Assembly (NCBI RefSeq): GCF_001681715.1 | Contig: NZ_LNWY01000008.1 | Span: 1 to 64,000 of the forward strand | Source: Tritonibacter mobilis | GTDB lineage: Bacteria > Pseudomonadota > Alphaproteobacteria > Rhodobacterales > Rhodobacteraceae | DNA length: 64,000 nucleotides | Direction: 5' to 3' | In this document: positions 37,466 through 45,240 of the stretch, piece after piece | Numbering within the stretch: position 1 is the first letter of the stretch | Layout of the letters: each line of letters begins with the position of its first letter | Position numbers and translations under genes: made by a program | Notes under the pieces: generated by a model | Database searches by the model: none | What the model was told of the DNA's origin: nothing | The model's input: only the letters and a program-made list of their open reading frames with translations

Positions 37466-38528
37466 ATCAGTTCTGGGATTGTTCGGACGGCCTCGGCTGC
37501 TGTCCGCGCAATCCTCAGAGACCGCTCAACGTGGTCCGCAATGTCATGTGATCATCCTTGACGGCACTATGTCGACGCTGGAGCCGGGGCGTGAAACCCA
37601 TGCCGGGACGGCTTATCGCCTGTGCAAGGAAATGGGGCCACGGGTTTCGGTCTACTATGAGGCGGGCGTGCAATGGAGCGCGTGGAACAAAACCGCAGAC
37701 GTGATGATTGGGCGTGGCATCAATCGCAAGATCCGCCGCGCTTACGGCTACCTAGCATCGCGCTATCGCCCCGGTGATAAAATCTACCTTCTGGGCTATT
37801 CGCGCGGCGCATATGCAGTGCGCTCGCTGGCGGGGATGCTCGGCGCGGTTGGGCTAGTGCGGACCGAGTTTGCCACGGTGCGCCATATCCGCACGGCCTA
37901 TCGCCATTATCAGATGGGCAGTGGTACAGAAATCCGTGCCGCCTTTCGCGATGCCTATTGCCACCCAGAGGTTGAGGTGGAAATGGTCGGCGCATGGGAC
38001 ACAGTCAAGGCGCTTGGTTTCCGTTTGCCGCTATTGTGGCAATGGTCCGAGGTACGTCACGCCTTTCATGACCACAAACTCGGCTCTCATGTGAAGGCGG
38101 GGTATCACGCGCTTGCGCTGAACGAGACGCGCGACGTCTATACGCCTGTGCTGTGGAAAACGACGCCCGATTATTCTGGCCAGCTTGAACAAGTCTGGTT
38201 TCGCGGAGCCCATGGCGATGTGGGTGGCCAGCTCGGGGATTACGATGCGGCGCGTCCACTGGCGAACATACCTCTTGTCTGGATGCTGGAGCGGGCGGAA
38301 ATGTCAGGTCTGCCTCTACCACGCGATTGGCGCATGCGTTTTCCGGTTGATCCGGATGCGCCCTCGGTGGGAACGTGGTCGGGTTGGGGCAAGATTTTCC
38401 TGATGCGCAGTCGCCGTAAAGTTGGACAAGATCCAAGTGAAAAAATCCATCCCAGCGTTCAGGTGGGGGATTCACCTAAGAAATCGGGGAATTGGCTGAA
38501 TATGTTTATGCGTCAGACCCGTCTGTGA
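37443..38528 (+). CDS. DUF2235 (Tle1-like) alpha/beta hydrolase
   Basis: A 361-residue DUF2235 protein, a family that includes T6SS phospholipase effectors (Tle1) and uncharacterised cytoplasmic hydrolases. The nucleophile motif is LLGYSRGAYAVRSLAG near residues 116-131. Supporting family motifs are ILDGTMST, GAWDTVKALG and the AHGDVGG segment containing a likely catalytic Asp/His. There are no T6SS genes nearby, no immunity gene and no secretion signal. It overlaps the CoxL-like gene by 23 bases, suggesting coupled expression of unrelated-looking enzymes. Confidence 0.85.
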   Translation: MFLKRLSKSVLGLFGRPRLLSAQSSETAQRGPQCHVIILDGTMSTLEPGRETHAGTAYRLCKEMGPRVSVYYEAGVQWSAWNKTADVMIGRGINRKIRRAYGYLASRYRPGDKIYLLGYSRGAYAVRSLAGMLGAVGLVRTEFATVRHIRTAYRHYQMGSGTEIRAAFRDAYCHPEVEVEMVGAWDTVKALGFRLPLLWQWSEVRHAFHDHKLGSHVKAGYHALALNETRDVYTPVLWKTTPDYSGQLEQVWFRGAHGDVGGQLGDYDAARPLANIPLVWMLERAEMSGLPLPRDWRMRFPVDPDAPSVGTWSGWGKIFLMRSRRKVGQDPSEKIHPSVQVGDSPKKSGNWLNMFMRQTRL

Positions 38529-38553
38529 TGAGCGATTGGCGCAGGTTCGAATT

Positions 38554-39162
38554 TCAGACCTGCTTGATCATTTCGGTCGCCGTAGAAAAACCAAAGATGG
38601 GCGCGGCCAGCCCGAGTTTTTTCACGTCTTGGACCACAAAACCCTCGCGCTCATAGAGTGCGCGCGCCCGCGGATTGGTGTCGATGACATCCAGACGGAC
38701 CCGTTGTAGCTGAGAATGCGCGGCATGACCCATGATCGCGTGCAAGAGCGCCGTGCCCACACCCAAGCCGCGCGCTCGGGGTTCGACAAAAATCCCATCC
38801 ATCAAGAGGGTTCCGTTCTCGCACGCGCGCTCCAGAGTGCTGACCAACAGGCCACGCCAAACCGCTCCAAACAGGCCATAGACCTGACGCAGATCATCGA
38901 ACTCGCCTCCGATAAAGCTGCCATTGGGGGTTTTGAAGCCGGCCGCACCGAGAAAGTCACCAGATGCAGAGACGGCGCTGATTGCGTGATCTGGCTGCAG
39001 AACACGCTCAACAAAGGTGATGGCCTTCTGTTCTGGTCCAAGCGGATAGCGCAATTTGCGTGAAAACGCCTGCCAATACCCGCGCGCGGCTTGGGCGCGA
39101 TGTTCCGGTCGCAGGCCCGATTCAATGACATATTTTGCGGACTCGCCGTTTGAGTTTGTCAT
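38554..39162 (-). CDS. GNAT-family N-acetyltransferase
   Basis: A 202-residue GNAT. Acetyl-CoA binding motif A is visible as GIFVEPRARGLGVGTALLHAI near residues 122-142, followed by RVRLDVIDTNPRARALYEREGF, the usual beta5-alpha4 region. The acceptor substrate is unknown. It is convergent with the DUF2235 gene and divergent from the TTG-starting hydrolase. Confidence 0.88.
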   Translation of the reverse strand: MTNSNGESAKYVIESGLRPEHRAQAARGYWQAFSRKLRYPLGPEQKAITFVERVLQPDHAISAVSASGDFLGAAGFKTPNGSFIGGEFDDLRQVYGLFGAVWRGLLVSTLERACENGTLLMDGIFVEPRARGLGVGTALLHAIMGHAAHSQLQRVRLDVIDTNPRARALYEREGFVVQDVKKLGLAAPIFGFSTATEMIKQV

Positions 39163-39213
39163 GATGCCTCCCTAAATCCAAAGAGATATGGATTTTTATA
39201 AGGCGGCATTCAA

Positions 39214-40227
39214 TTGAAGAGACACATTTTCATCGCCGCAGGCGTTGTTGCCTGTTTGCTGGCGGCACTCGTATTCTGGCGTCTGCTGGATCATGATCTG
39301 GGGTGGCGTAACAGTACTGCATTTCAATTTCGCACGCTTCAGGGCGAGGTTTCAGGCACGCTCTGGTTACCCGATGATGCACCGCGTGCGGCGATTGTGC
39401 TGGTTCACGGGGACGGGCCGCAGGATCGTACCTCGAACGGGGGGTATGCGCCCTTAATCAACACTTTGTTGGATCGCGGAATTGCGGTAGCGGCGTGGGA
39501 TAAGCCGGGCATAGGTGCGTCTGCAGGGGATTGGTTGATGCAGTCGATGGCGGACCGTGCAATGGAAACCCGCGTGGCGCTGGCAGAGCTGGATTTACGA
39601 TTTGAAAACATACCAGTTGGGGCAATGGGGTTTTCGCAAGCAGGCTGGGTGTTGCCACAACTGGAGCCCGAAGTCTCAGATTTCCTTGTGCTGATTGGGC
39701 CAGCAGTTTCGTGGCAAGCGCAGGGCGAGTATTACACCCGGACGCGGCTAGTGCGAGAAGGACGCGGCACTGAAGAGATCGAGCAGAGACTGCGTGACGC
39801 GGCAAAACAGGATGAGATTTTATTCTCCGCCGATCGCCCACCTGCGGATTTGCCAGAGGATATGACACCGGCGCGCTGGCGCTTCATCCGTATCAATCGC
39901 ACGGTTGATGCCAGTGCTGATCTGGCAGCGCAAACCTTGCCTGTCTTGGCGATTTGGGGGGCGAAAGATCTGAATGTCGATGCGCAGGCAGATGCTGCGG
40001 CTTACCAAGATCTATTAGTAGATGGAGCTGCTGGCACTCAAATCCAGCTTTGGCCGGAGGCCACTCATGGGTTACTTCGGGCGGGTCCCTATAACTATCA
40101 ATTGGTTGATGAATGGCCGTGGCATGCAAAGCTGCGCTTTTTCTTTGAGGGGCGGCACGCCTTTGCACCGGGGGCGTTGGATATGATTTCCGACTGGATC
40201 TTGGCCCAATCGGCGAACGATCCCTGA
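39214..40227 (+). CDS. Membrane-anchored or exported alpha/beta hydrolase
   Basis: A 337-residue hydrolase with an N-terminal hydrophobic segment (residues 5-23, IFIAAGVVACLLAALVFW), either an uncleaved anchor or a signal peptide. The fold motifs are AAIVLVHGDGPQDR, the nucleophile elbow AMGFSQAG, the acid in WGAKDLNVDAQ and the histidine in PEATHGLLR, so the triad is complete. The start appears to be TTG with AAGGCGG upstream. It probably acts in the periplasm; the substrate is unknown. Confidence 0.82.
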   Translation: MKRHIFIAAGVVACLLAALVFWRLLDHDLGWRNSTAFQFRTLQGEVSGTLWLPDDAPRAAIVLVHGDGPQDRTSNGGYAPLINTLLDRGIAVAAWDKPGIGASAGDWLMQSMADRAMETRVALAELDLRFENIPVGAMGFSQAGWVLPQLEPEVSDFLVLIGPAVSWQAQGEYYTRTRLVREGRGTEEIEQRLRDAAKQDEILFSADRPPADLPEDMTPARWRFIRINRTVDASADLAAQTLPVLAIWGAKDLNVDAQADAAAYQDLLVDGAAGTQIQLWPEATHGLLRAGPYNYQLVDEWPWHAKLRFFFEGRHAFAPGALDMISDWILAQSANDP

Positions 40228-40248
40228 GAGGTGGATTGGACCGTTAGA

Positions 40249-40731
40249 TCACGGGGCAACTTTCATCACGATACAGGTGGTCGACCCCGTCGCATAGAGC
40301 TTGCCATCCTCGACCCCACGGATTTCGCCATGAGCAACACCCGTCGAGCGCCCCACGTGATCGATTTCGCCCCAGCAATCAATGGTCATGCCAAGTGGGA
40401 TGGAGCGTAAGATATTGATCTTGAGTTCAAGCGTTGTGTAGACGGAACCTTTCGGTACACGGGTCATCACGGAGCAGGCCATGGCACTATCCAATAGCGT
40501 GCCGTACCACCCGCCATGCACGGTGCCCATCGGGTTGGTGACGTTGAATTCGGGTGTGCCGCGAAACACGACACGGCCCGGCTCAACGCTCTTCAGGTGA
40601 TAGCCAAGTGTTTCGCCAATCGGCGGGCCGGGCATGCGACCCTCAAGGATGCCGGTCATGAAATCAAGACCAGAGATCTGCGCGACCTCAGCGAGCGGCA
40701 TCAGGTCCGTGGGGGATTTTGCAACCGACAT
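40249..40731 (-). CDS. PaaI-family hotdog thioesterase
   Basis: A 160-residue single-hotdog acyl-CoA thioesterase of the PaaI/YdiI type. The signature NPMGTVHGGWYGTLLDSAMACSV lies near residues 65-87, with the catalytic acid probably Asp. The C-terminal strand GKLYATGSTTCIVMK is typical. It should hydrolyse an aromatic or other acyl-CoA in the cytoplasm, but no linked pathway genes are nearby. Confidence 0.88.
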   Translation of the reverse strand: MSVAKSPTDLMPLAEVAQISGLDFMTGILEGRMPGPPIGETLGYHLKSVEPGRVVFRGTPEFNVTNPMGTVHGGWYGTLLDSAMACSVMTRVPKGSVYTTLELKINILRSIPLGMTIDCWGEIDHVGRSTGVAHGEIRGVEDGKLYATGSTTCIVMKVAP

Positions 40732-40789
40732 GACGTCCTCCAGTCTGCGTTGTGCAAACGCTAGGAGGGCGCCATGGGCTCAACAAGTG

Positions 40790-41659
40790 TTACGCGACGT
40801 TCTGCAGGCGCGCTTTGGATTTTACACCAAGCGCATGGCACACATCGCGGGTCAGTTCCGGGCGATTCAACGTGTAGAAATGCAGCTTCTTCACGCCGCC
40901 ATCCAGAAGTTCAGTGCAGAGTTCACTGCAAAGTGCCGTCGCCAGTAGGTCGCAACGATCATCGCGCTGTGCTTTCTCAAAGGCCTCGTCGAGCCACGCC
41001 GGAATGGTTGTGCCACAGGCTTCGGCAAAGCGGCGCACACCTTTCCAGTTCTCGATCGGCAGAATGCCGGGAGTGATACGATCGGTGTCAATGCCCGCCT
41101 TGGCGCAGGCATCGCGGAAGCGGAAGAAGCTCTCGGCCTCAAAGAAAAATTGCGTCAGCGCCTCATCGGCTCCGGCGTCCAGTTTGCGCTTGAGCCACTC
41201 CACATTGGCCTGCTGGCTGGCAGCTTCGGGGTGGCTCTCAGGGTAGGCCCCGACGCGCAGGTTGAATTTACCCTTGGCCGCCAGCGCTTCGATCAGTTCC
41301 ACTGAAGAACCAAAGCCATCCTCAGTCGGGGTGAAACGGCCCTGTTCTTTCGGCGGGTCGCCACGCAGCGCAACAATATCCGTGATGCCTGCCGCGGCGT
41401 ATTGATCCGCAATGTCGAGGGTTTCCTGTCGCGTTGCAGACACGCAGGTCAAATGCGCCGCAACCTTGAGGCCGGAGTTCTTATGCAGCGTCGTCACTGC
41501 ATCGCGGGTCAATTCGCGAGTGGTGCCGCCCGCACCGTAGGTGACGGACACAAAGCGCGGTGCCAGCGGTGCCAGAGACTGCACCGTGTCCCAAAGCCGG
41601 AAGGATGCTTCGAGGTTTTTGGGCGGAAAGAATTCAAAGGAAATCTCTGGCGTGGTCAC
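40790..41659 (-). CDS. metF: Methylenetetrahydrofolate reductase
   Basis: FAD enzyme that reduces 5,10-methylene-THF to 5-methyl-THF for methionine synthesis. The 289 residues start EISFEFFPPKN (catalytic Glu in FEFFPP), with FVSVTYGAGGTTRE, HLTCVSATR and the QFFFEAESFFRFRDAC stretch of the TIM barrel. It is divergent from a MetR-type regulator, a classical pairing. A candidate MetR box lies between them. Confidence 0.95.
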   Translation of the reverse strand: MTTPEISFEFFPPKNLEASFRLWDTVQSLAPLAPRFVSVTYGAGGTTRELTRDAVTTLHKNSGLKVAAHLTCVSATRQETLDIADQYAAAGITDIVALRGDPPKEQGRFTPTEDGFGSSVELIEALAAKGKFNLRVGAYPESHPEAASQQANVEWLKRKLDAGADEALTQFFFEAESFFRFRDACAKAGIDTDRITPGILPIENWKGVRRFAEACGTTIPAWLDEAFEKAQRDDRCDLLATALCSELCTELLDGGVKKLHFYTLNRPELTRDVCHALGVKSKARLQNVA

Positions 41660-41741
41660 TGTCGTGGCTCCTCGGAGGCGGAGCGCCCTTGGTCGTGCGC
41701 TCGGAATGTCGTGTTTTGCGTCACTTGTGTCGCATCAGGTT

Positions 41742-41754
41742 TGACCCCTTTTCA
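41742..41754. promoter_or_regulatory. Candidate MetR box between metF and metR
   Basis: TGACCCCTTTTCA matches the MetR consensus TGAA-N5-TTCA with one mismatch. It lies centrally in the 157-base divergent region, where MetR would act on metF with homocysteine as co-effector. Confidence 0.4.
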
Positions 41755-41816
41755 CATGAGAGCTATCAGTGAATCAAACTCATATTTCTCAAGAACAACA
41801 TGAGGCGGATCGAAGT

Positions 41817-42722
41817 ATGCATATCGAGTTTCGTCACCTTCGCACCATCAAGGCGATCCATGAGGCGGGAGGATTGGCGCGGGCTGCGGATCAGCTGAAC
41901 ATCACCCAAAGCGCGCTTAGCCATCAGATCAAAGGGCTGGAAGAACAGGCCGGGGTAGAGTTGTTTCTACGCCGTTCCAAGCCGATGAAACTCTCGGCAG
42001 CGGGGTTGCGCCTGTTGCGGCTGGCGGAACAGGTCTTGCCACAGGTCGAAGCGGCACAGGCAGAATTCTCTGCCCTGCGTGACGGCGAGGCGGGGCGGCT
42101 TCATATCGCCATTGAATGTCACGCCTGTTTTGAATGGTTGTTTCCGGTGCTTGAGGGGTTTCGCAAAAGCTGGGGCGATGTGGATGTGGACATCCGTCCC
42201 GGTTTGGCCTTTGAGGCGATGCCTGCGTTGATGCGCGAGGAGGTGGATCTGGTGGTCACATCCGACCCCGAGGACATGTCCGGTGTCACCTTTATTGAGC
42301 TTTTTGATTACAATCCGGTGTTTGTGGCCTCTGCCCAGCATGCGCTTGCCTGCAAACCCTATGTGGAGGCAGAAGATTTTCGCGGTCAAACGCTCATTAC
42401 CTATCCTGTGGAGCGCACGCGCCTTGATGTGTTCAGCCAGCTTCTGATTCCGGCCGGGGTGGAGCCTGCAAGTATTCGCAAGGTCGAGCTGACGGCGGTG
42501 ATCCTCTTGCTCGTGGCCTCCAATCGCGGTGTTTCGGTGCTGCCGGACTGGGTGGTGCGTGAGGTGAAATATTCCTCGGATTACGTCACGCGCCCGCTGA
42601 CCAAAGAGGGCATTACCCGCAGGCTTTATGCAGCCATTCGCAGCGATGATGAGAGCAAGCCTTTTATGCAAGAGCTGATCCGGCTCGCACGTGTCGAAGC
42701 ACGCAAGCTGCAACAGCAATAG
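41817..42722 (+). CDS. metR: LysR-type regulator, MetR-like
   Basis: A 301-residue LysR-family regulator. The N-terminal HTH reads EFRHLRTIKAIHEAGGLARA and ITQSALSHQIKGLEEQ. The effector domain segment ECHACFEWLFPVLEGF near residues 99-114 is characteristic of MetR, which senses homocysteine. It lies divergent to metF. The ATG at 41817 gives the standard MHIEFRHL N-terminus; an in-frame ATG at 41784 or 41769 would add unconserved residues. Confidence 0.87.
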   Translation: MHIEFRHLRTIKAIHEAGGLARAADQLNITQSALSHQIKGLEEQAGVELFLRRSKPMKLSAAGLRLLRLAEQVLPQVEAAQAEFSALRDGEAGRLHIAIECHACFEWLFPVLEGFRKSWGDVDVDIRPGLAFEAMPALMREEVDLVVTSDPEDMSGVTFIELFDYNPVFVASAQHALACKPYVEAEDFRGQTLITYPVERTRLDVFSQLLIPAGVEPASIRKVELTAVILLLVASNRGVSVLPDWVVREVKYSSDYVTRPLTKEGITRRLYAAIRSDDESKPFMQELIRLARVEARKLQQQ

Positions 42723-42909
42723 ACCCGCCTGCTATTGGGCCTGTAAGAACGATGTTTTAGATGCGGGGGCGCATTGTCGCCGTCGTTCTTATGCGCCCAG
42801 TGCATGGCTGAAACTTCCTCGCAACAGGGCTTGGCCTCTTGGCAACTGCGGCCAGCCCGTGTATGGGCACCCTTTGACCGACATCTCCCCCGCAAGGACA
42901 GCTCGTACA

Positions 42910-43695
42910 ATGATTGGTAGCGCAAATCTCAACGTGATGATCAAGGCCGCTCGCAAGGCAGGCCGTTCCCTGGTGAAGGATTTCCGCGAAGTGGAAAACC
43001 TGCAGGTCTCCACCAAGGGGGCCGGAGATTTTGTGAGCCGCGCGGATATCGCCGCCGAGAAGATCCTCAAAGACGAGCTGATGGGCGCGCGTCCCACCTA
43101 TGGCTGGCTTGCTGAAGAGGGGGGCGAAACCCCCGGCGAAGATCCAACGCGTCGTTGGATCGTGGACCCCTTGGATGGCACCACCAACTTTTTGCACGGT
43201 CTGCCCCATTGGGCAGTCTCCATCGCGCTGGAACATAAAGGCAAGATCGTTGCAGGGGTGATTTATGACGCCGCCAAAGACGAGATGTTCTTTGCCGAAA
43301 AAGGCGCAGGCGCTTGGATGAATGAGACCCGCATTCGCGTCTCTGCCCGTCATCGCATGATCGAGTCGATTTTTGCTACTGGTCTGCCCTTTGCAGGTCG
43401 TGCAGACCTGCCGGAAACTCTGCATGATCTGGCGCGTCTGATGCCTGCCTGTGCCGGGGTGCGGCGCTGGGGGGCGGCGGCGCTTGATATGGCCTATGTG
43501 GCTGCGGGTCGTTACGAGGGATTCTGGGAACGCCGCCTCAACGCTTGGGATTTGGCGGCTGGGATCATCATCGTCAAAGAGGCGGGTGGTCTGTGCGAAG
43601 CTTTGGACGCCGATGAGTCAATCATCGAGAGCGGTGACGTGATTTGCGCCAACGAGCCGATCTTTGAGAACTTCACCAAGGTGATCCGCGGCTGA
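42910..43695 (+). CDS. suhB: Inositol-monophosphatase family protein
   Basis: A 261-residue Mg-dependent phosphatase of the IMPase/SuhB type. Metal-binding motifs are AEEGGETP near residues 68-75, WIVDPLDGTTNFLHGLPHWAVS and the late WDLAAGIIIVKEAGG. It removes phosphate from myo-inositol-1-phosphate or related compounds; the SuhB group also acts in rRNA maturation. The start at 42910 gives the conserved length. Confidence 0.9.
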   Translation: MIGSANLNVMIKAARKAGRSLVKDFREVENLQVSTKGAGDFVSRADIAAEKILKDELMGARPTYGWLAEEGGETPGEDPTRRWIVDPLDGTTNFLHGLPHWAVSIALEHKGKIVAGVIYDAAKDEMFFAEKGAGAWMNETRIRVSARHRMIESIFATGLPFAGRADLPETLHDLARLMPACAGVRRWGAAALDMAYVAAGRYEGFWERRLNAWDLAAGIIIVKEAGGLCEALDADESIIESGDVICANEPIFENFTKVIRG

Positions 43696-43737
43696 TAAGG
43701 CTGCTTGGCTGCCTTAAGGTGGCGACAGAGTTTGAAG

Positions 43738-43770
43738 ACACCCCAGTTGCGTCATACCGCAGCGGGGTGT
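43738..43770 (+). terminator. Terminator after suhB
   Basis: Arms ACACCCC and GGGGTGT, with some inner pairing (GTTGCG/CGCAGC), are followed by TTCTC on the plus strand. It lies 43 bases after the suhB stop. Confidence 0.65.
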
Positions 43771-43833
43771 TTCTCGTTGAACGCAGGTGCTTTTGCTGCA
43801 CCAGAGGCGCATCGTTCGTGTCTCCTGTCGGAT

Positions 43834-43852
43834 GCCTCCGGCGGAGGTATTT
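43834..43852. repeat. Short palindromic intergenic element CCTCCGGCGGAGG-TATTT
   Basis: GCCTCCGGCGGAGGTATTT contains a CCTCCG/CGGAGG palindrome and the TATTT tail also seen at 19518. It sits between suhB and the GFA gene. It may be a mobile or structural intergenic repeat common in this group. Confidence 0.4.
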
Positions 43853-43878
43853 GCAAAAGGTGAAAACGCAGGGCTGCA

Positions 43879-44265
43879 CTAATCGGTTGTGCGGTCTGAA
43901 GGGTGGTTAACCCCGTCATTCCAAGGAATTTCGCCGTATGTTTGCGCATGGGTGCGCGGATTGCCCGCGTCGATACAGCCGAGGTTTACTCCGCATTCGG
44001 ACGGGTTTGAGCGGCGTTGGTGGTAGACGTATATGCCGCAGGTTTTGCAAAAATAATGTTTCGCAGTGTGTGTGCCCCAAGTGTAGAGGCTCAGATTGTC
44101 GCCTCCGCGCAAGAGTTCGACAGAGTCTGCATGGGCGGTGACGGCTGCCGCACCCCTGCGCAGGCAGAAGGAACAATCACAACGGCTTGCAGAGGCGAGG
44201 CCCTGTGGAAAAGCGGCAGTGATCTCGACCGCGCCACAGTGGCAGCTGGCGGTGTGGTGTTCCAT
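43879..44265 (-). CDS. GFA-family (glutathione-dependent formaldehyde-activating-like) protein
   Basis: A 128-residue GFA-fold protein with the zinc motifs CHCGAVEI (residues 8-15), RCDCSFCLRRG (28-38) and FCKTCGIYVYHQ (72-83). Family members include Gfa and centromere-like V-type domains, but most are not formaldehyde enzymes. The substrate here is unknown. It is the second cysteine-motif protein of this kind in the window, distinct from the DUF6151 gene at 22 kb. Confidence 0.88.
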   Translation of the reverse strand: MEHHTASCHCGAVEITAAFPQGLASASRCDCSFCLRRGAAAVTAHADSVELLRGGDNLSLYTWGTHTAKHYFCKTCGIYVYHQRRSNPSECGVNLGCIDAGNPRTHAQTYGEIPWNDGVNHPSDRTTD

Positions 44266-44291
44266 GTACGCCTCCTTTGGCAGAAGTTATG

Positions 44292-45062
44292 TTATTTGCC
44301 CCATGGTCCACTGGGGCGACGTGGAAGATTTCTGGCCACCCGTGGGATGCGGCTTGCACTATAGGTGGTTTCCGGGTGAGGGGGCTGGCCATGGGTGCGA
44401 GACCAGTATCTGGGCCCGCCGCGTTTGAGCCAGAGCGGAACCGTAAGTGCCAGTCCGATGAAGAAGCCGCCAGCATGTGCCCAGTATGCGACACCACCAA
44501 GGTTCGGATCGGCATTGAGGCCACCAAAAAACTGCATTGCAAGCCAAAGCCCGAGCATGATGAAGGCGGGTATGGGAATGATGCGAAAGAAGATGATCAG
44601 AATGATCAATATATCGACGCGCGCCTTTGGGAACATCAAGAGATAGCCCCCCATAACGCCCGCGATCGCACCAGATGCTCCGACTAAAGGGACATTGGAC
44701 ATTGGTGCAGACATCACATGTACGAGCGTCGCGCCGACGCCTGAGACGAGATAGAACAACAAGAAGGGTAGATGGCCCATCTCGTCTTCCATATTGTCGC
44801 CGAAGATCCACAAAAACAGCATATTGCCGGCCAGATGCATAATACCGCCATGAATGAACATGGAAGTGAGCAAGGTGAGCGGTGCGTCCCCCATCATGAT
44901 CTCGCGCGGGACAGCAGCGAAAGTGGCGTAGAACAACGCCATACTGCGGTCGGTGGGGAAGCTCGTGGAATACCAAAGATAGCCAAGAATATTGGCCGCC
45001 ATCAGCAGATAGACGACATAGGGCGTTCGGCCAGATGGGTTGTGGTCGCGTAGAGGAAACAT
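44292..45062 (-). CDS. Rhomboid intramembrane serine protease
   Basis: A 256-residue membrane protease with six or more hydrophobic segments. The catalytic dyad is visible: Ser130 in GASGAIAGVMGG and His196 in YWAHAGGFFIGL. The GMxxH-type first transmembrane motif (HGGIMHLAGNMLFLWIFG) is intact. The C-terminus is a proline/arginine-rich tail. Rhomboids cleave membrane-tethered substrates; none is evident here. Confidence 0.92.
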   Translation of the reverse strand: MFPLRDHNPSGRTPYVVYLLMAANILGYLWYSTSFPTDRSMALFYATFAAVPREIMMGDAPLTLLTSMFIHGGIMHLAGNMLFLWIFGDNMEDEMGHLPFLLFYLVSGVGATLVHVMSAPMSNVPLVGASGAIAGVMGGYLLMFPKARVDILIILIIFFRIIPIPAFIMLGLWLAMQFFGGLNADPNLGGVAYWAHAGGFFIGLALTVPLWLKRGGPRYWSRTHGQPPHPETTYSASRIPRVARNLPRRPSGPWGK

Positions 45063-45190
45063 GCGCTGACGCTGAGCCGTTGACGCGGGGAGGTCAAGCG
45101 AAATGGCAGGTTTGGGCGATATGTCTCGCCTGATCTGAAGTGTGCGACTGAGGTGACCTTAGGTCCACGGGAAACTTATGTCTAAAAAGG

Positions 45191-45223
45191 CCTCGCCGCC
45201 CGCCCCAAGGATGGGCGGCGAGG
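45191..45223 (-). terminator. putA terminator
   Basis: Arms CCTCGCCGCCC and GGGCGGCGAGG surround an 11-base loop. On the minus strand the stem is followed by CCTTTTTAGAC. It lies about 18 bases after the putA stop. Confidence 0.85.
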
Positions 45224-45240
45224 ATTGTTCGAGGTGAGCG

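Noticed and set aside
37443-38528. Type VI secretion effector
   Set aside because: No T6SS genes, PAAR/VgrG or immunity gene nearby; DUF2235 also occurs outside T6SS.
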